A stretch of DNA of 64,000 nt, from assembly GCF_024448955.1 (NCBI RefSeq), contig NZ_JAMOIH010000009.1, forward strand, positions 1 through 64,000. Direction: 5' to 3'. Of this stretch, positions 56,169 to 64,000 are shown piece by piece (position 1 is the stretch's first letter; every line of letters starts with the position of its first letter). The notes below the pieces were generated by a model, which ran no database searches, was not told the DNA's origin, and was given only the letters and a program-made list of their open reading frames with translations. The stretch comes from Stutzerimonas stutzeri. Lineage in GTDB: Bacteria; Pseudomonadota; Gammaproteobacteria; Pseudomonadales; Pseudomonadaceae. The position numbers were made by a program, and so were the translations under genes.

Positions 56169-57181
56169 TTCAGTCCGCTCAGGTAGTGCGCCATGGCGTT
56201 CAGCTGCTCTTCGGGCAACATGCCGAAGGCGGGCATTCTCACGTCCGGCTTGATCTCGCCGGTATGGCCGATCCAGCGCTGGAAGGCGTCGACATCCGCC
56301 GGCAAGGTTCCCGCGCCCAGGCTCAGGCGGCTGCCGACGTGGGTCAGATCGGGGCCGAGCGTGCCGTCGGCCTCCGTGCCACGTACGCTGTGACAGGCGC
56401 CGCAGCCGTTGGCGAGAAAAGCCTGCTGGCCTGCTTGCTGCAATTCCGAGTCTGGCGCTCGCGCCGGCTCAGCCTGCCCCGCGAGCCAATCGTCGAACGC
56501 CGCCGGCTCCATCACCACAACGGGAAAATTCATCAGCGCATGCGCGGTGCCGCAATACTCGGCGCAGGCGCCACGAAAGGTGCCGGTACGCGTCGGTTCC
56601 AGCACCAGTTGAGTGGTGCGGCCGGGAATCATGTCGACCTTGCCGCCCAGCGAAGGAATCCAGAACGAGTGAATCACGTCCGGGCTGGTCAGGCTGAAGG
56701 CCACCCGCTGGCCGACCGGCAGACGAATCTCGTTGGCCAGCTCCACCTTGTCGCCGGCCTCGGTTTCGTAGCGCACCCGCCACCACCACTGCTCGCCCGA
56801 GACATCGACCTGCAGGTCGATATCGGCCGTCGAGCGTAGCGGCTGAATCAGCATCAGCCCGTAGATCAGCAGCGCGGTGAGCACCACGACAGGAAAGACG
56901 ATTCCGCCGCCCAGGATCAGCCAGCGCGCGCTGCGAATGCCATGCGCTTCGGGGTGCGCGCGGGTGACGTAGTAGGCGATGCCCATGACCAGCGCCCAGA
57001 TCAGCAGGCCGCCGCCGCACATCCACCAGAAGAGTTCGGCGATGCGTTCGGCACCGGTGCCGGCGGGGTTCAGCGTCGACTGCTGACCGTCACAGGCGAC
57101 CAACAGCGCCACGGGCAACAGAGCGAAGCCGCGTCGCCAGGGCCGCATAGGCGGGTTGTCGTTGGTCGGCAGAGGCCACAT
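56165..57181 (-). CDS. Cytochrome c oxidase subunit II with C-terminal cytochrome c domain
   Basis: A 338-residue protein. A lipobox-like LLVACDG follows the export signal, then two membrane segments, then the CuA domain with IHSFWIPSLGGK and the CAEYCGTAHALM ligand motif. A fused cytochrome c domain has CGACH at 260-264 and a Met ligand in RMPAFGM. The start is at 57181, or at the in-frame ATG at 57148; neither has a strong ribosome site. It accepts electrons from the c-type cytochromes and passes them to subunit I, so the enzyme is of the caa3 type. First gene of the oxidase operon. Confidence 0.92.
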   Translation of the reverse strand: MWPLPTNDNPPMRPWRRGFALLPVALLVACDGQQSTLNPAGTGAERIAELFWWMCGGGLLIWALVMGIAYYVTRAHPEAHGIRSARWLILGGGIVFPVVVLTALLIYGLMLIQPLRSTADIDLQVDVSGEQWWWRVRYETEAGDKVELANEIRLPVGQRVAFSLTSPDVIHSFWIPSLGGKVDMIPGRTTQLVLEPTRTGTFRGACAEYCGTAHALMNFPVVVMEPAAFDDWLAGQAEPARAPDSELQQAGQQAFLANGCGACHSVRGTEADGTLGPDLTHVGSRLSLGAGTLPADVDAFQRWIGHTGEIKPDVRMPAFGMLPEEQLNAMAHYLSGLK

Positions 57182-57238
57182 GGTCCGGCTCGTCGAAAGT
57201 CTATTGCGTGTGACCTACGACCATACGGAAAAGTTGAT

Positions 57239-57646
57239 TCAGGGCCGCGTGGCAGTCTCGATACGCTCCGCCGCCTCGGACGCTTCGGGATCGGTGGTGA
57301 CGCCGATACGCCGCAGATACCAGAGATACGCCAGATGCGAACAACCCCAGCCCAGCAGCACGCCCGCCGCATTGGCCAGCATGTCGCCCGACGATGCCTG
57401 GCGATTGGGCAGAAAGCTCTGACCGACCTCGATCAGCAAGGCCGCGCCAAGGCTGGCCAGAACGGTCCAGACCACCCGCCATTGCGGGAAGGCCAGGCGC
57501 AGCGTGAAGGTCAATGCCGCAAAGCCCAGCATGTGGTGCAGCTTGTCCTGTTGGTCGAACACCTGCGGCACGGGTTCAGGCCGCAGCCCGCTGAACAGGA
57601 TGACCCCCAGGACCACGATGAAGGGCAACGCACGCAAGCAATTCAT
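57239..57646 (-). CDS. VanZ-like family membrane protein
   Basis: A 135-residue protein with four hydrophobic segments. The VanZ-type elements are FDQQDKLHHMLGFAALTFTLRL and LIEVGQSFLPNRQASSGDMLANAAGVLLG. The start is the ATG at 57646; a TTG two codons earlier is also open. VanZ relatives occur widely; a role in envelope stress or teicoplanin resistance was shown only for VanZ itself. It stands alone upstream of the oxidase cluster. Confidence 0.82.
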   Translation of the reverse strand: MNCLRALPFIVVLGVILFSGLRPEPVPQVFDQQDKLHHMLGFAALTFTLRLAFPQWRVVWTVLASLGAALLIEVGQSFLPNRQASSGDMLANAAGVLLGWGCSHLAYLWYLRRIGVTTDPEASEAAERIETATRP

Positions 57647-57993
57647 AGGCAAACGGAAACTCTCGCAGTGGTCGGGGTGAAGGGTGAGCAGGACCCGAAC
57701 GGGAGGAAATGGAGGCCATGTTGGCCGGCGCGTAAGATAGCAGCCGCGTGACGCGGTACGTACCGAGCCTGCTGCCCGGCTCGCACGCTATGGAGGCTGA
57801 ATAAGGTCGATAGTTCGCGTCCAGTTGCAACTAATTGCTCGGCGGTCGTGAGCATGCGCGGGTCAGCCGGCATTGCTTTTGGGCCATTGCCTTTCATTAA
57901 ACCGAACCGCGATCGCAGGGTCCCACTGAATAGGATCGTCAAAAGCCGCGGCGCCCGGGCACTTGCCTCTGGCGCCATCGCCTATGGAAAACA
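57647..57993. other. Divergent intergenic region, VanZ and lipid-transport operon
   Basis: No gene is seen. The gap must contain promoters for both directions. No clear palindrome or repeat of the families described elsewhere was found. Confidence 0.5.
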
Positions 57994-59136
57994 ATGTTGA
58001 CTCAACCGACGTCTACGCCCGGCAGATTGCAGCGTCACCCGAACAGCGACACGCTGACGATCGGAGGCGATTGGACGTTGCGGCATTACGCGGCGCTGCG
58101 GCGTGAGATCGAACAGGCACGCCATCAGGTCACTGACGTTGATCGCGTCGAGCTCGATGCCATGGGCGATCTGGATACCGCTGGCGCCGGGCTGTTGGTT
58201 GAGCTGCTCGGCTCGGCGCGCATCGCCAGCCTGCCGGAATGGGCGCCGCAACTGCCACCGGAACGCCAGGCGTTGTTGCAGACCGTCGCCGCCGCGCTGG
58301 ATCAACCGCAAGCCAAACAGGAACCAGAAACTAACGGGCTGGCCGACGTGCTGGCGCATATCGGGCGCAGCGTAGCCGGCGTCTGGAACCAGCAACGCAC
58401 CTTGCTCGGTTTCATCGGCCTGACGCTGCAAACGCTGTTCACCGTCATCTTCAACCCGCGCCGCTGGCGCATCACCGCGCTGGTCGCGCACATCGAGCAG
58501 ACCGGTCTGGACGCCATTCCCATCGTCGCCCTGCTGACCTTTCTGGTCGGCGCGGTGGTGGCCTTTCTCGGCGCCACAGTGCTGGCCGATTTCGGCGCGA
58601 CGATCTACACGGTCAACCTGGTGGCCTTTTCCTTCCTGCGTGAATTCGGCGTGTTGCTGGCCGCGATCCTGCTGGCCGGGCGCACCGCCAGCGCCTTCGC
58701 CGCGCAGATCGGCGCGATGAAGGCCAACGAGGAAATCGACGCCATCCGCGCCATCGGCCTGAGCCCCATCGAGCTGCTGGTGCTGCCACGGGTGCTGGCG
58801 ATGCTGATTACCCTGCCGATCCTGACCTTCATCGGCATGCTCAGCGGCATCGTCGGCGGGCTGGTGGTCTGTTCGCTGGCGCTGGATATTTCGCCGGCGA
58901 TGTTCTTCACCATCCTGCAGCGCGACATCTCCATCAACCACTTTCTGGTCGGCCTGGGCAAGGCGCCGGTATTTGCCTTTCTGATCGCCGTGATCGGCTG
59001 TCTGGAAGGCTTCAAGGCCAGCGGTAGCGCGCAGTCGGTGGGCGAACACACCACCTCCAGCGTGGTGCAGTCGATCTTCATGGTGATCCTGCTCGATGCC
59101 ATCGCCGCGCTGTTCTTCATGGAGATGGGCTGGTGA
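57994..59136 (+). CDS. MlaE-type ABC permease with N-terminal STAS domain
   Basis: A 380-residue protein. Residues 1-100 form a STAS-like domain (LTIGGDWTLRHYAALRREIE; DAMGDLDTAGAGLLVELL), equivalent to MlaB fused to the permease. Residues about 130-380 form the MlaE domain with five to six membrane segments (FLREFGVLLAAILLAGRTASAFAAQIGAMKANEEIDA). It is the membrane subunit of an MCE-type importer or exporter of phospholipids. First gene of a four-gene operon; its stop overlaps the ATPase start (GTGA). GGAAA precedes the ATG. Confidence 0.92.
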   Translation: MLTQPTSTPGRLQRHPNSDTLTIGGDWTLRHYAALRREIEQARHQVTDVDRVELDAMGDLDTAGAGLLVELLGSARIASLPEWAPQLPPERQALLQTVAAALDQPQAKQEPETNGLADVLAHIGRSVAGVWNQQRTLLGFIGLTLQTLFTVIFNPRRWRITALVAHIEQTGLDAIPIVALLTFLVGAVVAFLGATVLADFGATIYTVNLVAFSFLREFGVLLAAILLAGRTASAFAAQIGAMKANEEIDAIRAIGLSPIELLVLPRVLAMLITLPILTFIGMLSGIVGGLVVCSLALDISPAMFFTILQRDISINHFLVGLGKAPVFAFLIAVIGCLEGFKASGSAQSVGEHTTSSVVQSIFMVILLDAIAALFFMEMGW

Positions 59137-59921
59137 GAACGGAACAACCCGTCATCCAGGTCAGGGGCCTGGTCAATCGCTTTGGCAGCCAGGCGGTGCA
59201 CGTCAATCTCGACCTGGATATCCGTCGCGGCGAAATTCTCGGCGTGGTCGGTGGCTCCGGCACCGGCAAATCGGTCCTGCTGCGCAGCATCGTCGGCCTG
59301 CGTCAGCCCAACGCCGGCAGCGTCAAGGTGTTTGGCGAGAACCTGCTTAAGCTGTCGACGGAGCGCCGTTCAGAGATCGAACGACGCTTCGGCGTGCTGT
59401 TTCAGCGCGGCGCCCTATTCACCTCGCTGAATCTGCAGGAGAACGTTGCCCTGCCATTAATCGAACACGCCGGGCTCAAGCGCGCCGATGCCGAGCATCT
59501 GGCCCGGCAGAAACTGGCGCTGGCCGGGCTGCCGCCCGACGCCGCCTGCAAGTACCCCGACGAGCTGTCCGGCGGCATGGTCAAGCGCGCCGCCCTGGCT
59601 CGCGCCCTGGCGCTGGATCCGGAAGTACTGTTCCTCGACGAGCCCACCGCAGGCCTCGATCCCATCGGCGCAGCGGCCTTCGATCAGCTGATCCTGACCC
59701 TGCGCGATGCCCTGGGTTTCAGCGTATTTCTGGTCACCCACGACCTAGACACGCTCTACACCATCTGCGACCGCGTTGCGGTGCTGGCGCAGAAACGGGT
59801 GCTGGCGGTCGATACCCTGGAGGCCGTCGCTGCCACGGACGACGCTTGGATTCGCGATTATTTTCACGGCCCGCGTGGCCGCGCCGCGCAGGATGCCGCG
59901 CAAAAACTGGAGATTACTTGA
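59133..59921 (+). CDS. MlaF-type ABC ATPase
   Basis: A 262-residue ATP-binding protein beginning at a GTG that overlaps the permease stop. Walker A is VGGSGTGKSVLLRS, the Q-loop is FQRGALFTSLNL, the signature is ELSGGMVKRAALARAL, Walker B is VLFLDEPTAGLDPIG, and the H-loop is VTHDLDTL. It energises lipid transport by the adjacent MlaE-type permease. The next gene starts directly after its stop. Confidence 0.95.
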   Translation: MRTEQPVIQVRGLVNRFGSQAVHVNLDLDIRRGEILGVVGGSGTGKSVLLRSIVGLRQPNAGSVKVFGENLLKLSTERRSEIERRFGVLFQRGALFTSLNLQENVALPLIEHAGLKRADAEHLARQKLALAGLPPDAACKYPDELSGGMVKRAALARALALDPEVLFLDEPTAGLDPIGAAAFDQLILTLRDALGFSVFLVTHDLDTLYTICDRVAVLAQKRVLAVDTLEAVAATDDAWIRDYFHGPRGRAAQDAAQKLEIT

Positions 59922-60860
59922 ATGGAAACCCGTGCCCACCACGTCCTGATTGGACTGTTCACCGTGCTCGCGGTCGGCTGCGCGCTGCTCTTCGCGTTGT
60001 GGCTGGGCAAGTCCAGCATCGACCGCGAGTACAGCTATTACGACGTTGGCTTCAGCCAGGCGGTCAGCGGTCTGTCCAGCGGCAGCTCGGTGGAATACAG
60101 CGGCATCAAGGTCGGCGATGTCACCGACCTGTGGCTCGATCCGGAAGACCCGCGCAAGGTCCGCGCGCGCATTCGCGTCTATGGCGGCACGCCGATCAAG
60201 ACCGACACTCAAGCCCGCCTGGCGCTGGCCAACATCACCGGCAGCATGGTCATCCAGCTGCACGGCGGCAAGCCGGAAAGCCCACGCCTGGAAGGCAACC
60301 GGGATGAACCGCCGCTGATCATCGCCGACCCATCCCCACTCAGCGCGCTGCTAGAAAACGGCGAAGACCTGATGAGCAACATCAACAACCTGCTGCTCAG
60401 CGCCAACAAGATCTTTTCCGAAGAAAATACCGACCGTCTCAGCCGCACGCTGGAGCATCTGGAGCAGGCCACCAGCGTGCTGTCCGACCAGCGCGGCGAC
60501 CTGGCCCAGACGCTGCAGCAGTTCAATCAATTGAGCCAACAGGCCAATACCGTCATGGATGAACTGTCGAGCCTGGCGCGCAATGCCAACGGCCTGCTCG
60601 ACGATCAGGGCCGCAGCGTGCTCGACAGTGCCGCGCAGTCGATGAGTGCGCTGGATCGCACCACCTCCCGCCTGGATACGCTGCTCGAAGAAAACCAGGG
60701 TGCGTTGAACAACGGCATGCAGGGTTTCAACGACCTCGGTCCGGCAATCAACGAATTGCGCAGCACCCTCGGTGCGTTGCGCCGGGTAACCCAGCGCCTG
60801 GAAGACAACCCGAGTGGCTTCCTGCTCGGCCGCGACAAACTGCAGGAGTTCACCCCATGA
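59922..60860 (+). CDS. MCE/MlaD-family lipid-binding protein
   Basis: A 312-residue protein anchored by one N-terminal membrane segment (VLIGLFTVLAVGCALLFALWLG). The MCE domain (about 38-120) includes GLSSGSSVEYSGIKVGDV and ITGSMVIQLHGG. A long helical C-terminal part (LEQATSVLSDQRGDLAQTLQQFNQLSQQAN) probably forms a coiled-coil channel or needle in the periplasm, as in MlaD/PqiB relatives. It hands lipids between the inner-membrane ABC complex and the envelope. Confidence 0.93.
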   Translation: METRAHHVLIGLFTVLAVGCALLFALWLGKSSIDREYSYYDVGFSQAVSGLSSGSSVEYSGIKVGDVTDLWLDPEDPRKVRARIRVYGGTPIKTDTQARLALANITGSMVIQLHGGKPESPRLEGNRDEPPLIIADPSPLSALLENGEDLMSNINNLLLSANKIFSEENTDRLSRTLEHLEQATSVLSDQRGDLAQTLQQFNQLSQQANTVMDELSSLARNANGLLDDQGRSVLDSAAQSMSALDRTTSRLDTLLEENQGALNNGMQGFNDLGPAINELRSTLGALRRVTQRLEDNPSGFLLGRDKLQEFTP

Positions 60861-61483
60861 GCCTTCGCCAAACCTCGTTCCGCCTCGCCCTGTCCGGACT
60901 GATCATGGCGCTCGCGGCGTGTTCGATCCTGCCTGAGTCCGAAATCCTGCGAATCTTCCTGCTGCCGACCGCGACGACCTCCCAGCAGCCCCGCGAGCCG
61001 GAGCTGCAGCACGCGCTGCGCATCAATACGCCGCAGGCCAGCCGCATCCTCTCCAGCTCGAGGATCGCCGTGGTGCCGCAAGGCAATCAGATCAGCGCCT
61101 ACCAGGGTGCTCGCTGGAGCGATGCGGCGCCGATGCTGCTGCGCGATCGCCTGATCGAAGCCTTCCAGCGCGACGGGCGCATGCCTTCGGTGAGCAATGA
61201 AGAAGTGAACCTCTACGCCGATCTCGGCCTGCACAGCGATCTGCGCGCTTTTCAAACCGAATACGTCGACGGTGAGCCGCAGATAGTGATCCGCCTCGAT
61301 GCGCGCCTGTTGAACCTGCACGATCAGCACACCTTATCCAGCCGGCGTTTCGAAGTGCGCCAGCCCAGCGCCGACCCCAGCGTGGAAAGCGTGGTCGAGG
61401 CGTTCGGCCAGGCCAGCGACACGCTGAGCCGCGAGGTGCTCGAATGGACCCTTTCCCACGCACGGCAACTGCCGCAAGGCTGA
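60857..61483 (+). CDS. ABC-type transport auxiliary lipoprotein (PqiC-like)
   Basis: A 208-residue lipoprotein. The signal peptide ends in a lipobox (LAACSIL). The mature part resembles the ABC_trans_aux/PqiC family: a long beta-rich domain with the segment RIAVVPQGNQISAYQGARWSDAAPMLLRDRLIEAF. It overlaps the MCE gene by four bases and closes the operon. In the Pqi and Mce systems such lipoproteins sit at the outer membrane and dock the periplasmic channel. No MlaC-type soluble carrier is encoded here. Confidence 0.88.
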   Translation: MSLRQTSFRLALSGLIMALAACSILPESEILRIFLLPTATTSQQPREPELQHALRINTPQASRILSSSRIAVVPQGNQISAYQGARWSDAAPMLLRDRLIEAFQRDGRMPSVSNEEVNLYADLGLHSDLRAFQTEYVDGEPQIVIRLDARLLNLHDQHTLSSRRFEVRQPSADPSVESVVEAFGQASDTLSREVLEWTLSHARQLPQG

Positions 61484-61645
61484 GCGCCTCCGCTACCCCT
61501 GCTTATCAAGGCGGGTTGTGCTCCGAGTATGCCCCGCCCGTCCCTACCGTTCATCGCACCAGCTACAGCTCGCGCGCGGCCCGACGATAACAGCCGGTCA
61601 GTGCCCCTTTTCAATCGGGGCCGTATCAGCTTTTGAAGGTGTTCC

Positions 61646-63526
61646 ATGTCGCTGTCACTGCGAAAGAAAATCGTGCTCTCCACCTGCGCCGCAGTGCTGC
61701 TCGCCGGCGCCAGCCAGTTGTCGCTGAACTTCATCGAGAGCCGCAAAAGTCTGGAGAGCCACATCGCCGAGCAGGTCGCCATCGCCAGCAAGACCTTCAG
61801 CGCCAGCGTGCGCTACTGGCTGCAGAGCAAGGAAGCGGCGCTGCTGTCCGTACCGGTCGACGAAACGTCGGCGCTGCACGGTGCGCTGGTGCAGGCGAAG
61901 GTCGCTGGCGGGTTCGAGAACGTGTTCTTCGCTCGCGCCGATGGCAGCCAGATCAACGCCGATCAGGTCAGCCTGCCGGCGGACAACAACGATCCGCGCC
62001 GCTGGAAGTGGTATCAGCAAGCGCTGCTGACACCGAGCGAGGTCTACATTTCCACACCCAGCGTGGCGGCGGCGACCGGCCAGTTCGTGCTTTCGCTGGG
62101 GCGTACCCTGCAGCACAACGGGCAGGCGCTCGGTGTCCTGGGTGCCGACGTCGGCATGGGCGAGATTCTCGATCAGTTGAAACAGATCGAACTTCCGGGC
62201 GATGGCCTGGCGTTCTTCATCGACAAGCAGGGCACCGTGCTCGGCCACCCGGATAGCGCTTACCTGGACAAAAAGGTGACGGCGCTTTATCCGGCGCTGG
62301 ATCAGGCGACGCTCGCCGGCCTGGTTGCCCACAGTGGCACGCGGCACCTGCTCGATGGTGACGGCAAGCGCCTTTACGCCGCGCCGATCGGCCATGCCGA
62401 TCAGGTGCTGGTCATGGTGTTGGACGACGCCGTACTGGCGGCGCCGCTGTATCGCCAGCTGTGGACGGGCCTCGCCGCCTTCGGCGTGATTCTGATCATC
62501 TCGCTGACCGCCATCGGCCTGCTGTGCACCTGGCTGCTGCGGCCGCTCGGCGTGGTCTCCGCGGGCCTGCGGGTAATCGCCGACGGCAACGGCGATCTGA
62601 CCCAGCGCATCCCCGAAGCGAGCAACGATGAGTTGGGCAGCCTTGCTCGGCATTTCAACCAGTTCGTCGGCAGCCTGCATACGCTGGTCGGTCACATTCG
62701 CCGCCACGCCGAAGATATCGGTGGCGAGTCCGGTGACGTGCTGCAGCGCAGCAGCCTGTCGGTCGCCGAGCTCGGGCGCCTGCAGCAGGAGCTGGCGCTG
62801 GTCGCCACGGCGGTGACCGAGATGGCCTCGGCCACCCAGGAAATCGCCGGCAATGCCGAGCGCACCGCGCAGTCGGCGCAGCAATCGACGCACAACAGCC
62901 AACAGGGGCTGGAACTGGTGCGCAATACCCAGCGTTCAATCACCGGCCTGGCCGACGAGGTCGCGCAGGCTACCGGTGTGATTGCCGAGCTGAGCCAGCA
63001 CTCGCAGTCGATCTCCGGCGTGCTGGCCAGCATTCAAGGCATCGCCGAGCAGACCAACCTGCTGGCACTGAACGCCGCGATCGAAGCCGCGCGCGCCGGC
63101 GAGCAGGGCCGTGGATTCGCCGTGGTGGCCGACGAGGTGCGGGTACTGTCGCAGCGCACGCATGCATCGACGCAGGAAATCCAGGCGACCATCGCCACGT
63201 TCCAGCGCATCACCCAGAACGCCGTGGACAAGATGGACAGCAGCCGCGCACTGGCCGAGCGCAGCGTGAACGACGCTCAGCAGGCGTCCGCCGCGCTGGA
63301 GGAAATCACCCAGGCGGCGCAGCAGATTTCCGATATGTCCATGCAGATCGCCGCCGCGGCCGAAGAGCAGTCCGCCGTCACCGAGGAGATCACCCGCAAC
63401 GTGGTGACCATCAAGTCGCTGGGCGACACGCTGGCGACCAACTCGGTGGAAGGCGAGCGGCAGGCGCACCTGCTGCAAGGGCATGCCAGCGAGCTGAACG
63501 ATAAGGTCGGTCGCTTCATTCTCTGA
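61646..63526 (+). CDS. Methyl-accepting chemotaxis protein with dCache-type sensor
   Basis: A 626-residue chemoreceptor. Membrane segment 1 (about 8-28) is followed by a periplasmic sensor of about 240 residues with the Cache pattern ([54 protein letters not shown]), segment 2 (about 275-300; [20 protein letters not shown]), HAMP, and the signalling hairpin [21 protein letters not shown]. It reports ligand binding to CheA/CheW. The ligand is unknown; small amino or organic acids are common for dCache. No CheB/CheR-binding pentapeptide is present. Confidence 0.92.
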   Translation: MSLSLRKKIVLSTCAAVLLAGASQLSLNFIESRKSLESHIAEQVAIASKTFSASVRYWLQSKEAALLSVPVDETSALHGALVQAKVAGGFENVFFARADGSQINADQVSLPADNNDPRRWKWYQQALLTPSEVYISTPSVAAATGQFVLSLGRTLQHNGQALGVLGADVGMGEILDQLKQIELPGDGLAFFIDKQGTVLGHPDSAYLDKKVTALYPALDQATLAGLVAHSGTRHLLDGDGKRLYAAPIGHADQVLVMVLDDAVLAAPLYRQLWTGLAAFGVILIISLTAIGLLCTWLLRPLGVVSAGLRVIADGNGDLTQRIPEASNDELGSLARHFNQFVGSLHTLVGHIRRHAEDIGGESGDVLQRSSLSVAELGRLQQELALVATAVTEMASATQEIAGNAERTAQSAQQSTHNSQQGLELVRNTQRSITGLADEVAQATGVIAELSQHSQSISGVLASIQGIAEQTNLLALNAAIEAARAGEQGRGFAVVADEVRVLSQRTHASTQEIQATIATFQRITQNAVDKMDSSRALAERSVNDAQQASAALEEITQAAQQISDMSMQIAAAAEEQSAVTEEITRNVVTIKSLGDTLATNSVEGERQAHLLQGHASELNDKVGRFIL

Positions 63527-63893
63527 GACGTTCCTCTTATGAGCGGGCCCGAAACGGCGTCAGACTCCGTCTTCGGGCCGCCTCGGCGAACGGCTCGCCC
63601 GGAGCCGGGCGTGCCTTTTGCCATTCATGCCGCCGGCCTTCCTCTGCATCGCCACGCGCGTTGAACGAGCCAGGCGCGCACTTGCGCAGATAAAGGCATC
63701 CCCCGCCGCCAACTTGGTCGCTCCGCCGCGTAACGTGCCGACATCGTTGCCTGCCGAAGACGCCGGCCTCAGACTTACATCACCGCCTCACATCTCCAGA
63801 CCACGGCTGGGAATTTTTGTATTTTCAGCAGGTCTATCCTGCCGACATGCCAAGAGCCTGTTGCTCTGTAGCGCGCCAAGGAAGCCAATCATC
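63527..63893. other. Intergenic region before rmlB
   Basis: No gene. An imperfect hairpin behind the chemoreceptor stop (about 63542-63582, GCGGGCCCGAA ... TTCGGGCCGCC) may terminate transcription. A small palindrome GCAGG-TCTAT-CCTGC lies near 63830-63844, about 50 bases before the next start. The remainder shows nothing recognisable. Confidence 0.45.
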
Positions 63894-64000
63894 ATGCGCA
63901 TTCTCGTAACCGGCGGAGCCGGATTCATCGGCTCTGCACTGATCCGTCACCTCATCCAAGACACCCCGCACAGCGTCCTTAACCTGGACAAGCTGACCTA
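63894..64000 (+). CDS. rmlB: dTDP-glucose 4,6-dehydratase, N-terminal part (cut by window end)
   Basis: The first 35 codons read [20 protein letters not shown] and continue with LNLDKLTY. This is the nucleotide-binding GxxGxxG start of extended short-chain dehydrogenases, with the LNLDKLTY segment typical of RmlB/RfbB. AAGGAAG lies about ten bases upstream. RmlB converts dTDP-glucose to dTDP-4-keto-6-deoxyglucose for rhamnose synthesis. The gene continues beyond the window, so the identity rests on a short stretch. Confidence 0.75.
   Translation, partial: MRILVTGGAGFIGSALIRHLIQDTPHSVLNLDKLT

Noticed and set aside
63894..64000. Link between rmlB and the flippase operon as one polysaccharide locus
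   Set aside because: They are 13 kb apart, separated by the oxidase and lipid-transport operons; no evidence for a joint cluster inside the window.

Overview
The window looks like chromosomal DNA of a GC-rich gammaproteobacterium of the Pseudomonadaceae, most likely the Pseudomonas stutzeri (Stutzerimonas) group. The evidence is gene content and order: pckA, hslO, hslR, a rimB-like gene, rimK, an OmpR/EnvZ (AmgRS-type) pair, tex, a thioesterase gene, gshA, argA, argE, pit, a DUF47 gene, a CYTH-CHAD gene and a GspE-type ATPase gene. From memory this follows the block around PA5192-PA5210 of P. aeruginosa. DUF2790 and DUF2388 proteins, typical of Pseudomonas, and Pseudomonas-type REP palindromes agree. 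Genus and species are inferred.

Layout. 1-8.2 kb: a histidine phosphatase, an HPF/RaiA-like protein, a lipoprotein, a nucleotide-exchanger-like MFS protein with an exported aldo/keto reductase, a short RecQ, a DUF2790 protein and a nitroreductase. 8.7-28.4 kb: the conserved core block (gluconeogenesis, redox chaperone, heat-shock RNA-binding protein, S6 glutamylation, envelope-stress two-component system, Tex, glutathione and arginine synthesis, phosphate uptake, triphosphatase/CHAD protein, orphan secretion ATPase). 28.6-36.0 kb: two divergent L,D-transpeptidases and a 1567-residue soluble hybrid histidine kinase. 36.1-40.3 kb: a DUF2388 protein behind a perfect 31-bp tandem duplication, an OsmC protein, and a TRAP transporter (2-oxoacid type by similarity) split over two divergent units. 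40.4-45.1 kb: a methyltransferase, a truncated outer-membrane beta-barrel gene, tRNA-Thr(UGU), and an OsmC-YcaO gene interrupted by a CCC-TGA-C +1 frame change. 45.2-50.4 kb: a 2OG-Fe(II) oxygenase, a gene-poor stretch, and a three-gene surface-polysaccharide operon. 50.8-57.2 kb: DedA and an alternative haem-copper oxidase cluster. 57.2-61.5 kb: VanZ and an MCE/Mla-like lipid transport operon. 61.6-64.0 kb: a chemoreceptor and the start of an rmlB gene cut by the window end.

No CRISPR array, rRNA, insertion sequence or prophage was seen. The most striking observations are the OsmC/YcaO frame change, whose local sequence resembles the RF2 programmed +1 site; the beta-barrel fragment lying between two diverged copies of the methyltransferase 3-prime end next to a tRNA; and a family of intergenic palindromic elements bounded by GTAGGG and CCCTAC.
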